Notes: a model not told the origin generated them from the sequence alone. DNA of 64,000 nucleotides from Glaciihabitans sp. (GCA_025464095.1 JAODMF010000025.1:25090-89089); one strand, 5' to 3'. Shown: positions 33,790 to 42,937, numbered from the stretch's first letter. A program made the numbers and translations.

Positions 33790-35301
33790 TTGACCACCGA
33801 CCAGGTCCATTGCACCAACTGCGGCGCCCGGCGCGCACGCGGTGTTGTGCACCGCTGCCCGGCCGACAACCTCCTCGCGCTCAGCCCCGCTACCCGGAAG
33901 GTGCTCGCCGCCATCCGTGCTGCCGGTGGCCGCCCGCTCATCGTCGGCGGGACCGTCCGCGATGCCCTCCGCTCGAGGAGCACTCACACGCCAGCGCACG
34001 ATGTCGACATCGAGGTGTACGGCGTCGGTCGGTACGAACTCATCGCCAGGCAGCTCACCAAAATCGGCCGCGTCGACCTCACCGGCGCATCGTTCGGCGT
34101 CCTCAAAGCCCTCGTCGACGGGGAAGACTTCGATGTCGCCCTCCCGCGCACGGAAACCAAAACCGGCAGCACACACACCGACTTCGAGGCGGTCCCCCAC
34201 GCGGCCCTTGACGAGGTCGCGGCCTTCGCCCGCCGAGATTTCACAATCAACGCGATGGGCTGGGATCCCCGCAGCGGTGAACTCGTCGACCCATACGGCG
34301 GCACCGCGGACCTGGCGAAGGGTGTGCTCCGCCACACCACTGACGCTTTCCGTGAAGACCCCCTCAGAGTTCTCCGTGCCGTGCAGTTCGCGGCGCGCTT
34401 CGACATGACCCTCGCACCGGAAACGGCGGAACTCGCTCAGTCAATCGCGGACGAATACGAGCACCTTGCGGTGGAACGTGTCTGGCACGAGTTCGAGAAA
34501 CTGGCCGAGAAGGGCCGAAACATATCCCTCGGCCTGGACGTCCTCCACCAGACCGGTTGGGAGCGCCACTTCCCGGAGCTCGCCGCCATCCGCGACGTGC
34601 CGCAGGACGCTAAATGGCACCCGGAAGGGCCTGTCCACGTGCACGCCGGCCTGGCCGCTGACCGCGCCGTTGAACTGGCCGACCGTGACGGCCTCGAAGG
34701 CGACGCCCGCATCCACGCTGTGCTCGCTGCGATGCTGCACGACCTCGGCAAGGCGGGAGAGGGCACCCAGGTCGTGGTTGACGCGGACGGCCGCGAGTCA
34801 GTGCAGTCGCGCGGGCACGCTGATCTTGGCGCTGACGCCGCCTGGGAGTTCCTGAAACGCATCCGCGCGCCGAAGCATGTCTCCGACAACATCCTGCCGA
34901 TCATCCGGAACCACATGGCCGCCCATGGCAGCCAGAAAGGTGTGCCGTCGAAGCGCGCCGTCCGGCTGCTGATGCGACGCCTCGACGCAGGCCCGAACGG
35001 ACCAACCATCCAGGAATGGGCTCGTTTCGTCGACGCCGATACCGGCGGCCGGGGCAGCGGATCCCATGAAGGCGTTGGCGCCGCCTGGTTGGCTGTCGCA
35101 GTGACCCTCGGCCCGGACAACAAGCCGAAACCTCCCATCCTCCGCGGCCAGCACCTGATGGCCGCCGGCGTCACCCCCGGACCCGCATTCGCCAAGGTCA
35201 TCAAAGCGTCGGTCGCCGCACAGGATGACGGTGAGTTCGACGACGAAGCTGGTGCTATCGCGTGGATGAACCGCGTTGGGCTCGGTCTGCTGGAGAAGTA
35301 G
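33790..35301 (+). CDS. CCA-adding enzyme/poly(A) polymerase-like nucleotidyltransferase with zinc ribbon and HD domain
   Basis: 503 residues, TTG start with GGAG 6 nt upstream. An N-terminal zinc ribbon-like knuckle (CTNCGARR...HRCP, about residues 8-24) precedes a class II nucleotidyltransferase core: IVGGTVRDALR, DVDIEVYG (metal Asp pair) and RRDFTINAMGWDP. Then RFDMTLAPET and an HD domain (MLHDLGKAGEG; HADLG). Ordinary CCA enzymes lack the zinc ribbon; such variants are typical of phage or mobile DNA (inference). The 1.8-kb block around it is bounded by repeats B copy 2 and A copy 2. Substrate could be tRNA or another RNA. Confidence 0.82.
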   Translation: MTTDQVHCTNCGARRARGVVHRCPADNLLALSPATRKVLAAIRAAGGRPLIVGGTVRDALRSRSTHTPAHDVDIEVYGVGRYELIARQLTKIGRVDLTGASFGVLKALVDGEDFDVALPRTETKTGSTHTDFEAVPHAALDEVAAFARRDFTINAMGWDPRSGELVDPYGGTADLAKGVLRHTTDAFREDPLRVLRAVQFAARFDMTLAPETAELAQSIADEYEHLAVERVWHEFEKLAEKGRNISLGLDVLHQTGWERHFPELAAIRDVPQDAKWHPEGPVHVHAGLAADRAVELADRDGLEGDARIHAVLAAMLHDLGKAGEGTQVVVDADGRESVQSRGHADLGADAAWEFLKRIRAPKHVSDNILPIIRNHMAAHGSQKGVPSKRAVRLLMRRLDAGPNGPTIQEWARFVDADTGGRGSGSHEGVGAAWLAVAVTLGPDNKPKPPILRGQHLMAAGVTPGPAFAKVIKASVAAQDDGEFDDEAGAIAWMNRVGLGLLEK

Positions 35302-35314
35302 TCGGCCGCGATCC

Positions 35315-35369
35315 GGTTTGACCTAGTTCGCTCCGGCGGCCAGGTGCGAGTCGGTGGTGATCGTCCCAT
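35315..35369. repeat. Direct repeat A, copy 2 (55 bp)
   Basis: Original copy: the 3' end of the lipoprotein gene, including its stop codon. Matches 33513-33567 with one mismatch. Confidence 0.92.
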
Positions 35370-36681
35370 CGGAGTAGAGCGTGTAGCCGCCGACAGTGAG
35401 GGCGGGCGCGTTGATTGTTTCGTTCGCGACCACCTTGCCAGTTGCCACATCGACAATCGGGGTACCGTCCGAGGTCTTCGTGTACAGGTATCCGCCGATC
35501 AGTCCCTGCACGCTCAGGTCGAGGGAGTTACGCTGCTTGGCCGTCACCGTGTACACGACCTTTCCGGAGACGAGGTCATAAACCACGACCGGGTCGTTGA
35601 TGTTGCCGGCGTTATCCACCACGAGCTTGTTGAGCGGGTCGTAGCGCCACGTTCCCGTGCAGGCGTTGTACTCGTACATTGCACCGGTTGCCCCGTCGAA
35701 CGACTGGCATTTGTCCTTCTTGTTGTATCCCGTGACGCTGATGTTCACTGCAAAGAACTCACCGAACGAGCTGTAACTGTCCCCTCCACCATCGCTGTCC
35801 ATCGTGATCAGTCTCACGACACTGCAACTTTTCGGACTGGAAGGATCCGGGATCTTCGTGGAATCGACCGTCCATAACGACTTCCCCGTCACGGTGTCGA
35901 TGCCCTCCTCGCGCACGCATCTACTGCCAAACGGATCCTTCTCATTACTCACAGTCTCCAAAACCAATGTGCCCGAGGAGGTCCCGGCGATGGCAGCTTC
36001 TCCCAGAACCGTGTGAGGGCCGCCGGCCCACACCTTCTGACCGCTTCGCATGTTCACCCCCACTGGCGAGCCGACGCCGCCGTTGCTGCTGGCAAGGTCC
36101 GCACCCACCACATCACTTCTGGAGGCCCCGATGGCACTCACCGTCTGCGACGTGTCATCTGATTTTCCGAGGTCGTATGTCGCAATGTGGTCACCGCTGG
36201 AGATGCTGTAAGAGTCGAGGCGCGAATCCACGCTCTGCGCAGTGAAACCCTCCGAGGGGATCAGTATCGTCGAGGCGATCACGAGCATCAGGTCTCCATC
36301 GGGGCCCGTGACGTTCATGAGTTGCCGCTTGATTTCTCCGACACCGAGGTTGGCGGAAAGAGCCACCGTATGCGGTCCGTCGCCCGGCACGTAGATGAAA
36401 ACTGACGGTGTACCAGGTTGGAGGACTTCACGTTGGCTTCCATAGGCAAAGATCCCTCCGCCAACGAGGACACGGTCGAACGCGACCCAGCCACCCTCAG
36501 GCGGCTGGACAACATCCGCTGCTCGAGTCGGAGCAACTGCAGGAGTCGGGATGGCAGACCCTGTGGAGGGTTCACCGGTTTCGACGGGGCTGGCGGCTGA
36601 GCCGCATCCGGCCAGAGCAATTATGAGGACGCCGGCGAAGGCCGCAGCAACTACTGTTCGACCAATGACGTGTGGGCGCAT
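35323..36681 (-). CDS. Lipoprotein with PQQ/WD-like beta-propeller
   Basis: 452 residues from ATG 36681 (GGAG 7 nt upstream). Signal peptide with lipobox LAGC (Cys about residue 26), then a Pro/Thr-rich linker and repeated beta-strand units of PQQ type (YDLVSGKVVYTVTA; TVTGKSLWTVDS; VNMRSGQKVWAGG). Probably a propeller anchored outside the membrane, perhaps a binding or sensing protein. Its 3' end is repeated at 33513-33567. No partner gene is adjacent. Confidence 0.8.
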   Translation of the reverse strand: MRPHVIGRTVVAAAFAGVLIIALAGCGSAASPVETGEPSTGSAIPTPAVAPTRAADVVQPPEGGWVAFDRVLVGGGIFAYGSQREVLQPGTPSVFIYVPGDGPHTVALSANLGVGEIKRQLMNVTGPDGDLMLVIASTILIPSEGFTAQSVDSRLDSYSISSGDHIATYDLGKSDDTSQTVSAIGASRSDVVGADLASSNGGVGSPVGVNMRSGQKVWAGGPHTVLGEAAIAGTSSGTLVLETVSNEKDPFGSRCVREEGIDTVTGKSLWTVDSTKIPDPSSPKSCSVVRLITMDSDGGGDSYSSFGEFFAVNISVTGYNKKDKCQSFDGATGAMYEYNACTGTWRYDPLNKLVVDNAGNINDPVVVYDLVSGKVVYTVTAKQRNSLDLSVQGLIGGYLYTKTSDGTPIVDVATGKVVANETINAPALTVGGYTLYSDGTITTDSHLAAGAN

Positions 36682-36860
36682 CGGTACTCCGTTCTGAAAC
36701 GACACTCTGCGGTCGCTATCGCGGCGAAAGCTCTAGCGCTCGACCGACAAAGTGTGGGTGAGGATGTTGCAGTCGCCGAGGCGAGCAAAGCGAGAAGCCG
36801 GAGCGCCACGCTGAGCGTAACTCTACTAACGGTTCTGAGCGAATGAATGCGGCTCTCCGT

Positions 36861-37454
36861 CTACGGCAGAGCGGCTCGCAATTCTTCGGCGGCGACTTCG
36901 GATGCTCGCTTGAGTTCGTCTATTGACGACTTCTGATCAAGGCGGGCCTGGATCAGTCGCTGATCTAGCGTGCTCAGGGCTTTCTGAACTAGAGGATGCG
37001 AGAGCACGGCCTCTTCCGCGCCCGGCGTGTTCAACACCAGGTCAGGCATCTCTACGAGCGCCACATGATCGGCGAGCGCGTAGAGCTGATACCCCGCCCA
37101 CACAGCAGATTCAACACTGTCAAGGGCTACTGCTTCCGCTGCATACGCAACGCATGAAGCCGCATTCTGCGCGTACGCGAAACCAAACCTCCAATTGGGG
37201 CGGTCCTCGTCCGGAACGAGCGCCGCAGCCCGTTCAAAGTCATCAGATGGTGTCGCGAGTCCAGACTGGACAGCATCCCACAGTCGGAGCACTACGCTCT
37301 CAAGGACGTTGCCCCCGGGAAGTCCAGTCAGTTCCTCACAACGTCGCCACGCTCCCAGCATTTCCTGCGCGATGGCCGCCACGAAACGCTGCCTTTGAGC
37401 GGATGTTAGCCGGGCTAGCGCGGTCCTGGACGCATCACGGTCGTACTTCAGCAC
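36861..37454 (-). CDS. DUF416-like protein
   Basis: 197 residues from GTG 37454 (AGGGG upstream); the in-frame start at 37493 is less likely. All-helical cytosolic sequence: ARLTSAQRQRFVAAIAQEML, DDFERAAALVPDED, CVAYAAEAVALDSVESAVWA. This pattern resembles the DUF416 (YjaG) family, whose role is unknown; the assignment is tentative. It stands alone between the lipoprotein and the ECF sigma gene. Confidence 0.6.
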   Translation of the reverse strand: MLKYDRDASRTALARLTSAQRQRFVAAIAQEMLGAWRRCEELTGLPGGNVLESVVLRLWDAVQSGLATPSDDFERAAALVPDEDRPNWRFGFAYAQNAASCVAYAAEAVALDSVESAVWAGYQLYALADHVALVEMPDLVLNTPGAEEAVLSHPLVQKALSTLDQRLIQARLDQKSSIDELKRASEVAAEELRAALP

Positions 37455-37654
37455 CGCTTCACCCCTAACTTCACGTGGACCACCATGCCGCATCCGTACC
37501 CGTCATTTGTCGCTCCCGGCTCTTTAATTGCGTTGTGCCATTCTGGGATGATTCGCGAAGTTCCGATTCGCTGGCCGCAGTTCCTGGGATCAGTCGAACA
37601 AGGCCCTCGATTTCCCGCGGAACTCAGACGCTCATACACCGCTCGAATTGAGGC

Positions 37655-38923
37655 CTAGTTCGCGTCATCCGGACGCTCGACCAACAGCGCCGCCGCCTTC
37701 GCGAGTAAGACGTCGCGCTGGCGGTCGTTGCCCGCGAGGCCTGCCGCGGTCAGGAGTTCCGAGCGAGACTCCTCGGTGCGACCGAGCCGTGCGAGCAGTT
37801 CGCCGCGCACGCTGGGCAGCAGGTGGGATCCGCGCAGAGTGCCTTCGCCTGCCAGCCGGTCGACGATGCGCAGGGCGTTGGCCGATCCCGTCGCCATCGA
37901 GACCGCGACCGCGCGATTGAGCTCGACTACAGGATTCGGAGAGAGCTGGCCGAGAGCCTCATATAGCAGCACGATGCGCTCCCAGTCGGTGCCGTCCACG
38001 CTCGGGGCAGTCGCGTGGCACTCGGCGATGGCCGCCTGGAGCGCGTACGCCGCGCGGCCCCGCCCGAGGGCGTCCGCTCTCGCGAGGGCAGCGGAACCCC
38101 GCGCGATCTGGGCGCGATCCCAGAGCGAGCGGTCCTGGTCGGCGAGCAGCACGGGCGTGCCGTCGCGCAGCGTCCTGGCGCCGAACCGCGACGCCTGCAG
38201 CTCCATGAGCGCGACGAGCGCGTGCACCTCCGGCTCGCGGGGAAGAAGCCCGACGAGCACCCGGCCGAGGCGCAGCGCTTCGTTCGCCAGCTCGGTGCGG
38301 ATCAGGCGGTCTCCGGATGTCGCGGCATACCCCTCGGTGAAGACCAGGTAGACCACCGCGAGCACGCCCGCCACCCGATCCGACCACTCGCTCGGATCCG
38401 GCACCTCGAACGGCACCTTCGCGAGCGACAGCGTCTTCTTGGCTCGGACGATGCGCTGCTGGATGGTGGCAACCGGCACCAGGAACATCCGGGCCAGTTC
38501 CTCGGTGCCGAGGCCGCCGACGACGCGCAGGGTGAGGGCGACCTGCGCCTCGCGCGTGAGCACGGGATGGCAGGCGGTGAAGACGAGCCGCAGCAGGTCG
38601 TCGTCGATCGGCTCCCACTCCTCATCGGTGCTGCTGGCGAGAGTGCGGCTCGCGAGGTCGTGCGCGATCGCCTGGTGGCGTGCATCCAGTCGTTCGCGCC
38701 GCCGCCATGCGTCGATGGCCTTGCGCTTGGCGACCGCCGTGAGCCAGGCGCCCGCGTTCTGCGGGACGCCCGACTCCGGCCACTGCACGAGCGCGTCGGC
38801 GACGGCCTCCTGGGCGAGGTCCTCGGCGAGGCCGAGATCACCGGTCATCTTCGCGAGCGTCGCGACTATGCGCCCGCCCTCGATACGCCAGACGGCCTCG
38901 ACCGTGCGCCGGATGTCGGTCAC
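37655..38923 (-). CDS. ECF sigma factor with C-terminal extension (ECF42-like)
   Basis: 422 residues from GTG 38923, overlapping the YCII stop as GTGA. Sigma region 2 (AEDLAQEAVADALVQWP, about residues 31-47) and region 4 (RVVGGLGTEELARMFLVPVA; TIQQRIVRAKKTL) are followed by a ~230-residue helical extension (DUF6596/TPR-like; LYEALGQLSPNPVVELNRAVAV). ECF42 sigma factors typically lie next to a DGPF/YCII protein and lack an anti-sigma factor; both hold here. Promoter targets unknown. Confidence 0.92.
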   Translation of the reverse strand: MTDIRRTVEAVWRIEGGRIVATLAKMTGDLGLAEDLAQEAVADALVQWPESGVPQNAGAWLTAVAKRKAIDAWRRRERLDARHQAIAHDLASRTLASSTDEEWEPIDDDLLRLVFTACHPVLTREAQVALTLRVVGGLGTEELARMFLVPVATIQQRIVRAKKTLSLAKVPFEVPDPSEWSDRVAGVLAVVYLVFTEGYAATSGDRLIRTELANEALRLGRVLVGLLPREPEVHALVALMELQASRFGARTLRDGTPVLLADQDRSLWDRAQIARGSAALARADALGRGRAAYALQAAIAECHATAPSVDGTDWERIVLLYEALGQLSPNPVVELNRAVAVSMATGSANALRIVDRLAGEGTLRGSHLLPSVRGELLARLGRTEESRSELLTAAGLAGNDRQRDVLLAKAAALLVERPDDAN

Positions 38924-39345
38924 TCGGCGAGCAGCCCGTCCCCTCGCCACTCCTTCTCCTTCTGGATGTACTCGTTGTCGGCGAACTGCTCGAAGTCGCT
39001 CTCGTCGGTGATGCGCCGCACCTCGAGCTTGCTGCCGGCGCCGAGAGGAGCGCGGCTGGCCCACTCGGCGGCCTCCTCCCTGGATGAGGCCTCGATGATC
39101 CAGAAGCCGTTGAACAGCTCGTTGACCTCGCCGTAGGGGCCATCGGTGATGATGGGCTTCTCGGCCGAGAAGTCGACGACAAAGCCTTCCTTGGGATCGG
39201 TGAGCCCATCGCCGCCGAGCATCACGCCCGCCTTGATCATCGACTCGTTGTAGGCGCCCATCGCGTTGATGATGGTCTCGAAGTCGACATCTTTCGTTGC
39301 GTCAATGGCCTCGGCCGAGCTGCGCATGATGAGCATGTACTTCAT
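38920..39345 (-). CDS. YCII-related (DGPF) protein
   Basis: 141 residues from ATG 39345 (AAGGGG upstream). MKYMLIMRSS opening, catalytic-type His/Asp region of YCII, and the DGP motif in ITDGPYGEVNE with FWIIEASSREEA. DGPF proteins are the constant partner of ECF42 sigma factors, with an unknown biochemical role. Its stop overlaps the sigma start. Confidence 0.9.
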   Translation of the reverse strand: MKYMLIMRSSAEAIDATKDVDFETIINAMGAYNESMIKAGVMLGGDGLTDPKEGFVVDFSAEKPIITDGPYGEVNELFNGFWIIEASSREEAAEWASRAPLGAGSKLEVRRITDESDFEQFADNEYIQKEKEWRGDGLLAE

Positions 39346-39554
39346 CGTGATTCCCCTTCGTCCTGTGGCCGCCCGTTGCGGCCTCATACTCAAACGTCGC
39401 TTGGCGGACGCGGATGTCGACATTGCCCCGGGATTTCTTTTCGATAGTACTGAAACAGGGCGATGTGACTACGGATGAGCAGGCCGACCGACTTAGCTCG
39501 AACGTGAGCGCTATTGGTGCAATAAGCTCAGCCGACCGCAGCCAAAGGAGTGCC

Positions 39555-40124
39555 GTGACCGACCCCGCCAGTCCAGAGCCATTGCGATATGAACGTACGT
39601 ACTCTGTAGGGCGGCAGTTTGCCGACCGGATTGCCTCCGTCTCGTTTCGGCGTTCCCTGACGCGGCCCCGCCGGCTTTTGCAGATCGGAGTATTCGGGAT
39701 CGTCATGGGCGCCCTTTGCGGTGCCGAGGGAATCTACATTGGACAAAAATTTGAAATTTTCACGGTCGTGGGAATCATCGGACAAACATTTGCAATTGTC
39801 ACGGTCGCGATCGGAGTCCTAGGCGCAGTCCTCCTGGCATTCCTCTTCAACTTCATTCGAGTTCGCGATCGCCTTCGCGAACAGTTACCAGAAGGCACAG
39901 TGTTCTCGGTCGGGTTCACGGAGACGCGGATGGTGGTCCGAACTACGCTGACGTCGAGCGAAATCTCGTACGAGATCTTCAGCTCGTGGGCACAAGATCG
40001 AGACGTCATCCTCCTCTACCGGCGAGCTTCCGCAGTACCCGCCATTCTGCCCATCCAATGCTTCAGCCAGGAGTCGTTAGCATGGCTGACCGCAAAGATC
40101 ACGCCGACTGGGATAGCGCCGTGA
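39555..40124 (+). CDS. YcxB-like membrane protein
   Basis: 189 residues from GTG 39555, with AAAGGAG upstream; an in-frame start at 39414 is rejected because it lacks a ribosome site. Two hydrophobic segments (about residues 45-65 and 70-100) are followed by a C-terminal YcxB-type domain (GFTETRMVVRTTLTSSEISYEI; VILLYRRASAVPAILPIQCF). Such proteins are uncharacterised membrane proteins with a cytosolic tail. It may precede a very small ORF at its 3' end. Confidence 0.72.
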   Translation: MTDPASPEPLRYERTYSVGRQFADRIASVSFRRSLTRPRRLLQIGVFGIVMGALCGAEGIYIGQKFEIFTVVGIIGQTFAIVTVAIGVLGAVLLAFLFNFIRVRDRLREQLPEGTVFSVGFTETRMVVRTTLTSSEISYEIFSSWAQDRDVILLYRRASAVPAILPIQCFSQESLAWLTAKITPTGIAP

Positions 40125-40198
40125 CGATTGACGAGGACGATAGCGACGACGCACGGACTACTGCACCCCGGCTGAAGGGCGTCCGTAGCGAGAAGTGA
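40082..40198 (+). CDS. Possible 38-residue acidic protein
   Basis: ATG at 40082 with AGGAG 8 nt upstream, overlapping the end of the YcxB-like gene by 43 nt in another frame. The product is charged (DEDDSDDARTT) with a basic end. The ribosome site and overlap resemble coupled translation, but no family is known and it may be chance. Confidence 0.32.
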   Translation: MADRKDHADWDSAVTIDEDDSDDARTTAPRLKGVRSEK

Positions 40199-40287
40199 CT
40201 CACAGCTTGCTGCATGTCGGGGTTCCCTGGCTCTCAGGAGCACCATCGAAAAAGACCGATCTGTCTTCCCATGCAAGGATGCTCGTC

Positions 40288-40797
40288 ATGGGATCCGTTA
40301 TGGCGCTGACTGATCTATTTGCAGCACGCGAGACGGGCAGCGGTTTAGGCAGCAGGCTGCGCAGGAAAACTGCTGTTGGTTTTGCCGTGGCGCTCATGAC
40401 AGCGCTGCTCGCCGGATGCTCTTACCTCGGCATCCAGCCTCCGGGCACTTTTGACAAGGTGGACAATCTGCGCGATCAGCTGAACCTCTCCGAAGTCGGG
40501 ACGGTTGACTACAGCGGTCACGATGGCGCGGTGGGCGATGCGCCCGCAACCTCCACCGTCGTCGTTTCCGGCGCGCTGGCATGGGACGGAATTAACAAGA
40601 ATCTGAGCGCACTCGGTTACAAACCGATCGCTCCAGTGGATCTGAGCAATGCGGCTCACGTGTATTGGTCCCCGTCGGCGGACGCTCCTAGACGGAGTGT
40701 TGAGGTTGTGCGGCTGGAAACCGGACAAGGAACTCTGGTGAAAGCCGGAACTGTTTTCACTCCCTCGTCACCCAGCGTTCAGGTGACGATACGGTGA
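40288..40797 (+). CDS. Small lipoprotein
   Basis: 169 residues from ATG 40288 (AAGGA about 9 nt upstream; other in-frame ATGs at 40279 and 40300). Twin-basic SRLRRKTAVGFAVALM signal with lipobox LLAGC (Cys about residue 44). The mature part is Ser/Thr-rich with no recognised domain (SALAWDG; AHVYWSPSADAPRR). Probably anchored outside the membrane; function unknown. Confidence 0.65.
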   Translation: MGSVMALTDLFAARETGSGLGSRLRRKTAVGFAVALMTALLAGCSYLGIQPPGTFDKVDNLRDQLNLSEVGTVDYSGHDGAVGDAPATSTVVVSGALAWDGINKNLSALGYKPIAPVDLSNAAHVYWSPSADAPRRSVEVVRLETGQGTLVKAGTVFTPSSPSVQVTIR

Positions 40798-41205
40798 CCT
40801 CCATGAGTTGACTGCGAGACAACTGGCTCGACCTACTGAGCGCGCATTGGCTGATTGGAGAAGATCGGCCAATGGTATTTCGGCAGATGGTTAATCGCGG
40901 CCGTCCTACCTTCGTGCGGCGGAGCAACCTTGTGCGCGGAATGGGGAATGCATATGCTCAGCGCTGAGCATGAATATTGCTCGCTGACGGGATGCGTGTA
41001 CCGCGAAGATTGCGAGCCATTATGAAATCGTCAGTACCCAGCAATGGCAACGGAACTTCGGGTCACATCATGGATTTTCGGTCTGACCTCTGCAACCAGC
41101 CCCTTGTCCGTCTAGATCAGCTTGCGATCAGTCATGGCAGTGGGCGAAACCGTCTGACGCGAATACGGTCCAAAGTGCGTTACCAGTTGCAGGAACGGGG
41201 CTGAT
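40798..41205. other. 408-bp gap without a clear gene
   Basis: Short open frames here lack ribosome sites and protein-like composition. No repeat, RNA or strong promoter is seen; the right end carries the weak ribosome site of the next gene. Confidence 0.5.
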
Positions 41206-41901
41206 ATGAAAATGAATCTTCAAAACAGGCTGGGACCGTCGGCATTGAAGGTGGTCGGGGTAGTTCTCGGGGCACTGTTAGCTGTTGGAGGCAGTGCGAC
41301 GGCGTATGCGGGCTTCGTGGCGCAATCGAAGACGGGCGCATATGGAGAATCGAACCCGATCTCTGCAGGTCGTGCGCAGCAACAACAGCGAATGGAACCT
41401 CTTGCGCTGGCAATTCAGGCGACCGTCGATCCGCGGGACGACAACCACTTCGTGGACTTGGATGGGAAGCCGAGCGGATTCAGCTCGGTGATCATGGACG
41501 GAAATCCCTCACACCCCAAGCTTGACTTGTGGTGGAAAGGGTGGGTCGCTCCCTCGGTCCAGCGGCTCATCGACGGGAGCCCATCGGTTCGCGTCGACGT
41601 ACATCCCGCAGCCTTCTCCGGAGCGGAAATGGTTGAAGCAACGTCCAGGGTGGATCACGCTCGAACTTCACCCAATCTAAAGCACACCATTCGGATGATC
41701 TCGATCGTCCCCGACACCGATGGCTCTGTCTTGACCGTGACATTTGCGATGACCACAGCTAAGGGCTCCGCCGAACAGGCGAAGAAAGAACTTGCGCGGG
41801 CTGCGAATGTTCCCGTCGTGTTCCGGGTGCAGGCTTTTGGAAAGTCTGACCTCGACCTCAACTGGTTGATCGACCAGACGGCGCCTTCGAACCAGCCTTA
41901 A
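41206..41901 (+). CDS. Secreted or membrane-anchored protein of unknown function
   Basis: 231 residues. After a short basic start, a hydrophobic segment (ALKVVGVVLGALLAVGG, about residues 13-29) ends in a signal-peptidase-like A-Y-A site. The mature region is mixed, with a WWKGWVAP motif (about 109-116) and VTFAMTTAKGSAEQAK. No family recognised. GGGG sits 8 nt before the ATG. Confidence 0.65.
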   Translation: MKMNLQNRLGPSALKVVGVVLGALLAVGGSATAYAGFVAQSKTGAYGESNPISAGRAQQQQRMEPLALAIQATVDPRDDNHFVDLDGKPSGFSSVIMDGNPSHPKLDLWWKGWVAPSVQRLIDGSPSVRVDVHPAAFSGAEMVEATSRVDHARTSPNLKHTIRMISIVPDTDGSVLTVTFAMTTAKGSAEQAKKELARAANVPVVFRVQAFGKSDLDLNWLIDQTAPSNQP

Positions 41902-42428
41902 CCGGTCCTCGAACTCGCGGGGCGACTGAGCAGATTGTGGCTGAAGGCCGTTCCCGCCACAAAGTGCTGACCAGCCGCACCCCAACCTGCGCTCGCTCGA
42001 GGGCATGCTCGCCAGTTCAACGTCCGCGCCACCTTCGGGTCGCGGCTCGTCATCATCCTCGTTCCTGGCGTCGAACATAAGCATCGCCCGGAAGCCTCGT
42101 GTCGGGAAAGATAACATCCACTGTTCCGCTCATCCATCGGGCACAGCCCCCTGCTTTCGCTTGAAGGACTCTCGCACCACTTGGCAGGGCGCTCCGACGC
42201 GGAGAGGTTGGGGCGACGCCGACAGAAGGCCCGGTCACTCATCCGAGTTCGCGGGCTTGGTCGTCGTGGGTGAACGGCTTTCGAACCCCACCCATGCGCT
42301 CGACGAATTACGCGGTCGCCACCCGCAGAGCTGCGCAAAGACAATCAACAGCACCGCAAGCCCGATAGTCAGCAACACCGTGCGAGTCCCGCGAGCCCAG
42401 CCGAACGATTGATAGATGAATTCGTCAC
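41902..42428. other. 527-bp gap, possible remnant of a small membrane protein
   Basis: On the minus strand an open frame ending in TGA at 42235-42237 encodes a membrane segment (VLLTIGLAVLLIVFAQL) and a Thr/Ser-rich tail, running back to about 42420. It has no usable start codon in frame, so it looks like a truncated gene. The rest of the gap has no supported gene. Confidence 0.4.
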
Positions 42429-42692
42429 CTACATTCTCTGTCGCTCACGATTCCAACGGTTGTTGATTTCATAAACCGTCACGGCGAACGAGTCCGGGAA
42501 TAGCGAGAATCCCGGCAGCTTCGCCGCTGAAGAAAGCGCCTCTTGGGCAAGCCCTAGCGAGGAGAAGATACCTATGAGCTTCGTGTCCGACGGAGGCTCG
42601 CGCGACAAATCATCCGCTTGCGAGGTGTCCTCGGGAGCCAACATGCGATCGTGTGTCAGAACGTAGACCTTTTTCAACTCAGATTTCATCAT
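42429..42692 (-). CDS. DUF7336-like small protein
   Basis: 87 residues from ATG 42692, which shares one base with the upstream stop (TGATG). Pattern KKVYVLTHDR...KLIGIFSSLGLAQEAL...LPGFSLFP...VTVYEINNRWNRE is that of the DUF7336 group. Such small cytosolic proteins often occur as orphan immunity-like genes; function is not known. It is a tandem paralogue of the gene upstream. Confidence 0.7.
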   Translation of the reverse strand: MMKSELKKVYVLTHDRMLAPEDTSQADDLSREPPSDTKLIGIFSSLGLAQEALSSAAKLPGFSLFPDSFAVTVYEINNRWNRERQRM

Positions 42693-42937
42693 CAGCCCAC
42701 ACTTATAAAACCCTCTTCCCAGTCGATAACGTCGAGCTCCTTTGTGGCGACATAACACCGCAACGTCCCTGTTCCGCCCTCGCTTTCGGTGAGTTCAAGA
42801 AGGTAACTGTCCGCCAGCACCTCGTCGTCGAATATGCCCATCAGCTCAGGATCAATCAAGTCCCCCTCTGCGGCAGCCTCAGCCGAATCCGCGTAGCCAC
42901 GCCACACAACAAATACGACGGCACCACTCGACGCCAT
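42692..42937 (-). CDS. DUF7336-like small protein, paralogue
   Basis: 81 residues. It follows the same layout as its downstream neighbour (VVFVVWRGY; ELMGIFDDEVLADSYLLEL; YVATKELDVIDWEEGF) but is more acidic. The two are translationally coupled. GGAAAGGAG precedes the ATG. Confidence 0.7.
   Translation of the reverse strand: MASSGAVVFVVWRGYADSAEAAAEGDLIDPELMGIFDDEVLADSYLLELTESEGGTGTLRCYVATKELDVIDWEEGFISVG

Noticed and set aside
34437..35456. 339-codon open frame antisense to the CCA-like gene
   Set aside because: Low-complexity Arg/Ser/Ala composition and covers a recognisable sense gene.
37448..37639. 63-codon minus-strand frame
   Set aside because: No ribosome site or protein-like pattern; overlaps the DUF416-like start region.
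41898..42344. 148-codon minus-strand frame
   Set aside because: Composition (Ser/Arg-rich without pattern) and lack of a ribosome site; another frame in the same stretch shows the membrane-protein remnant.
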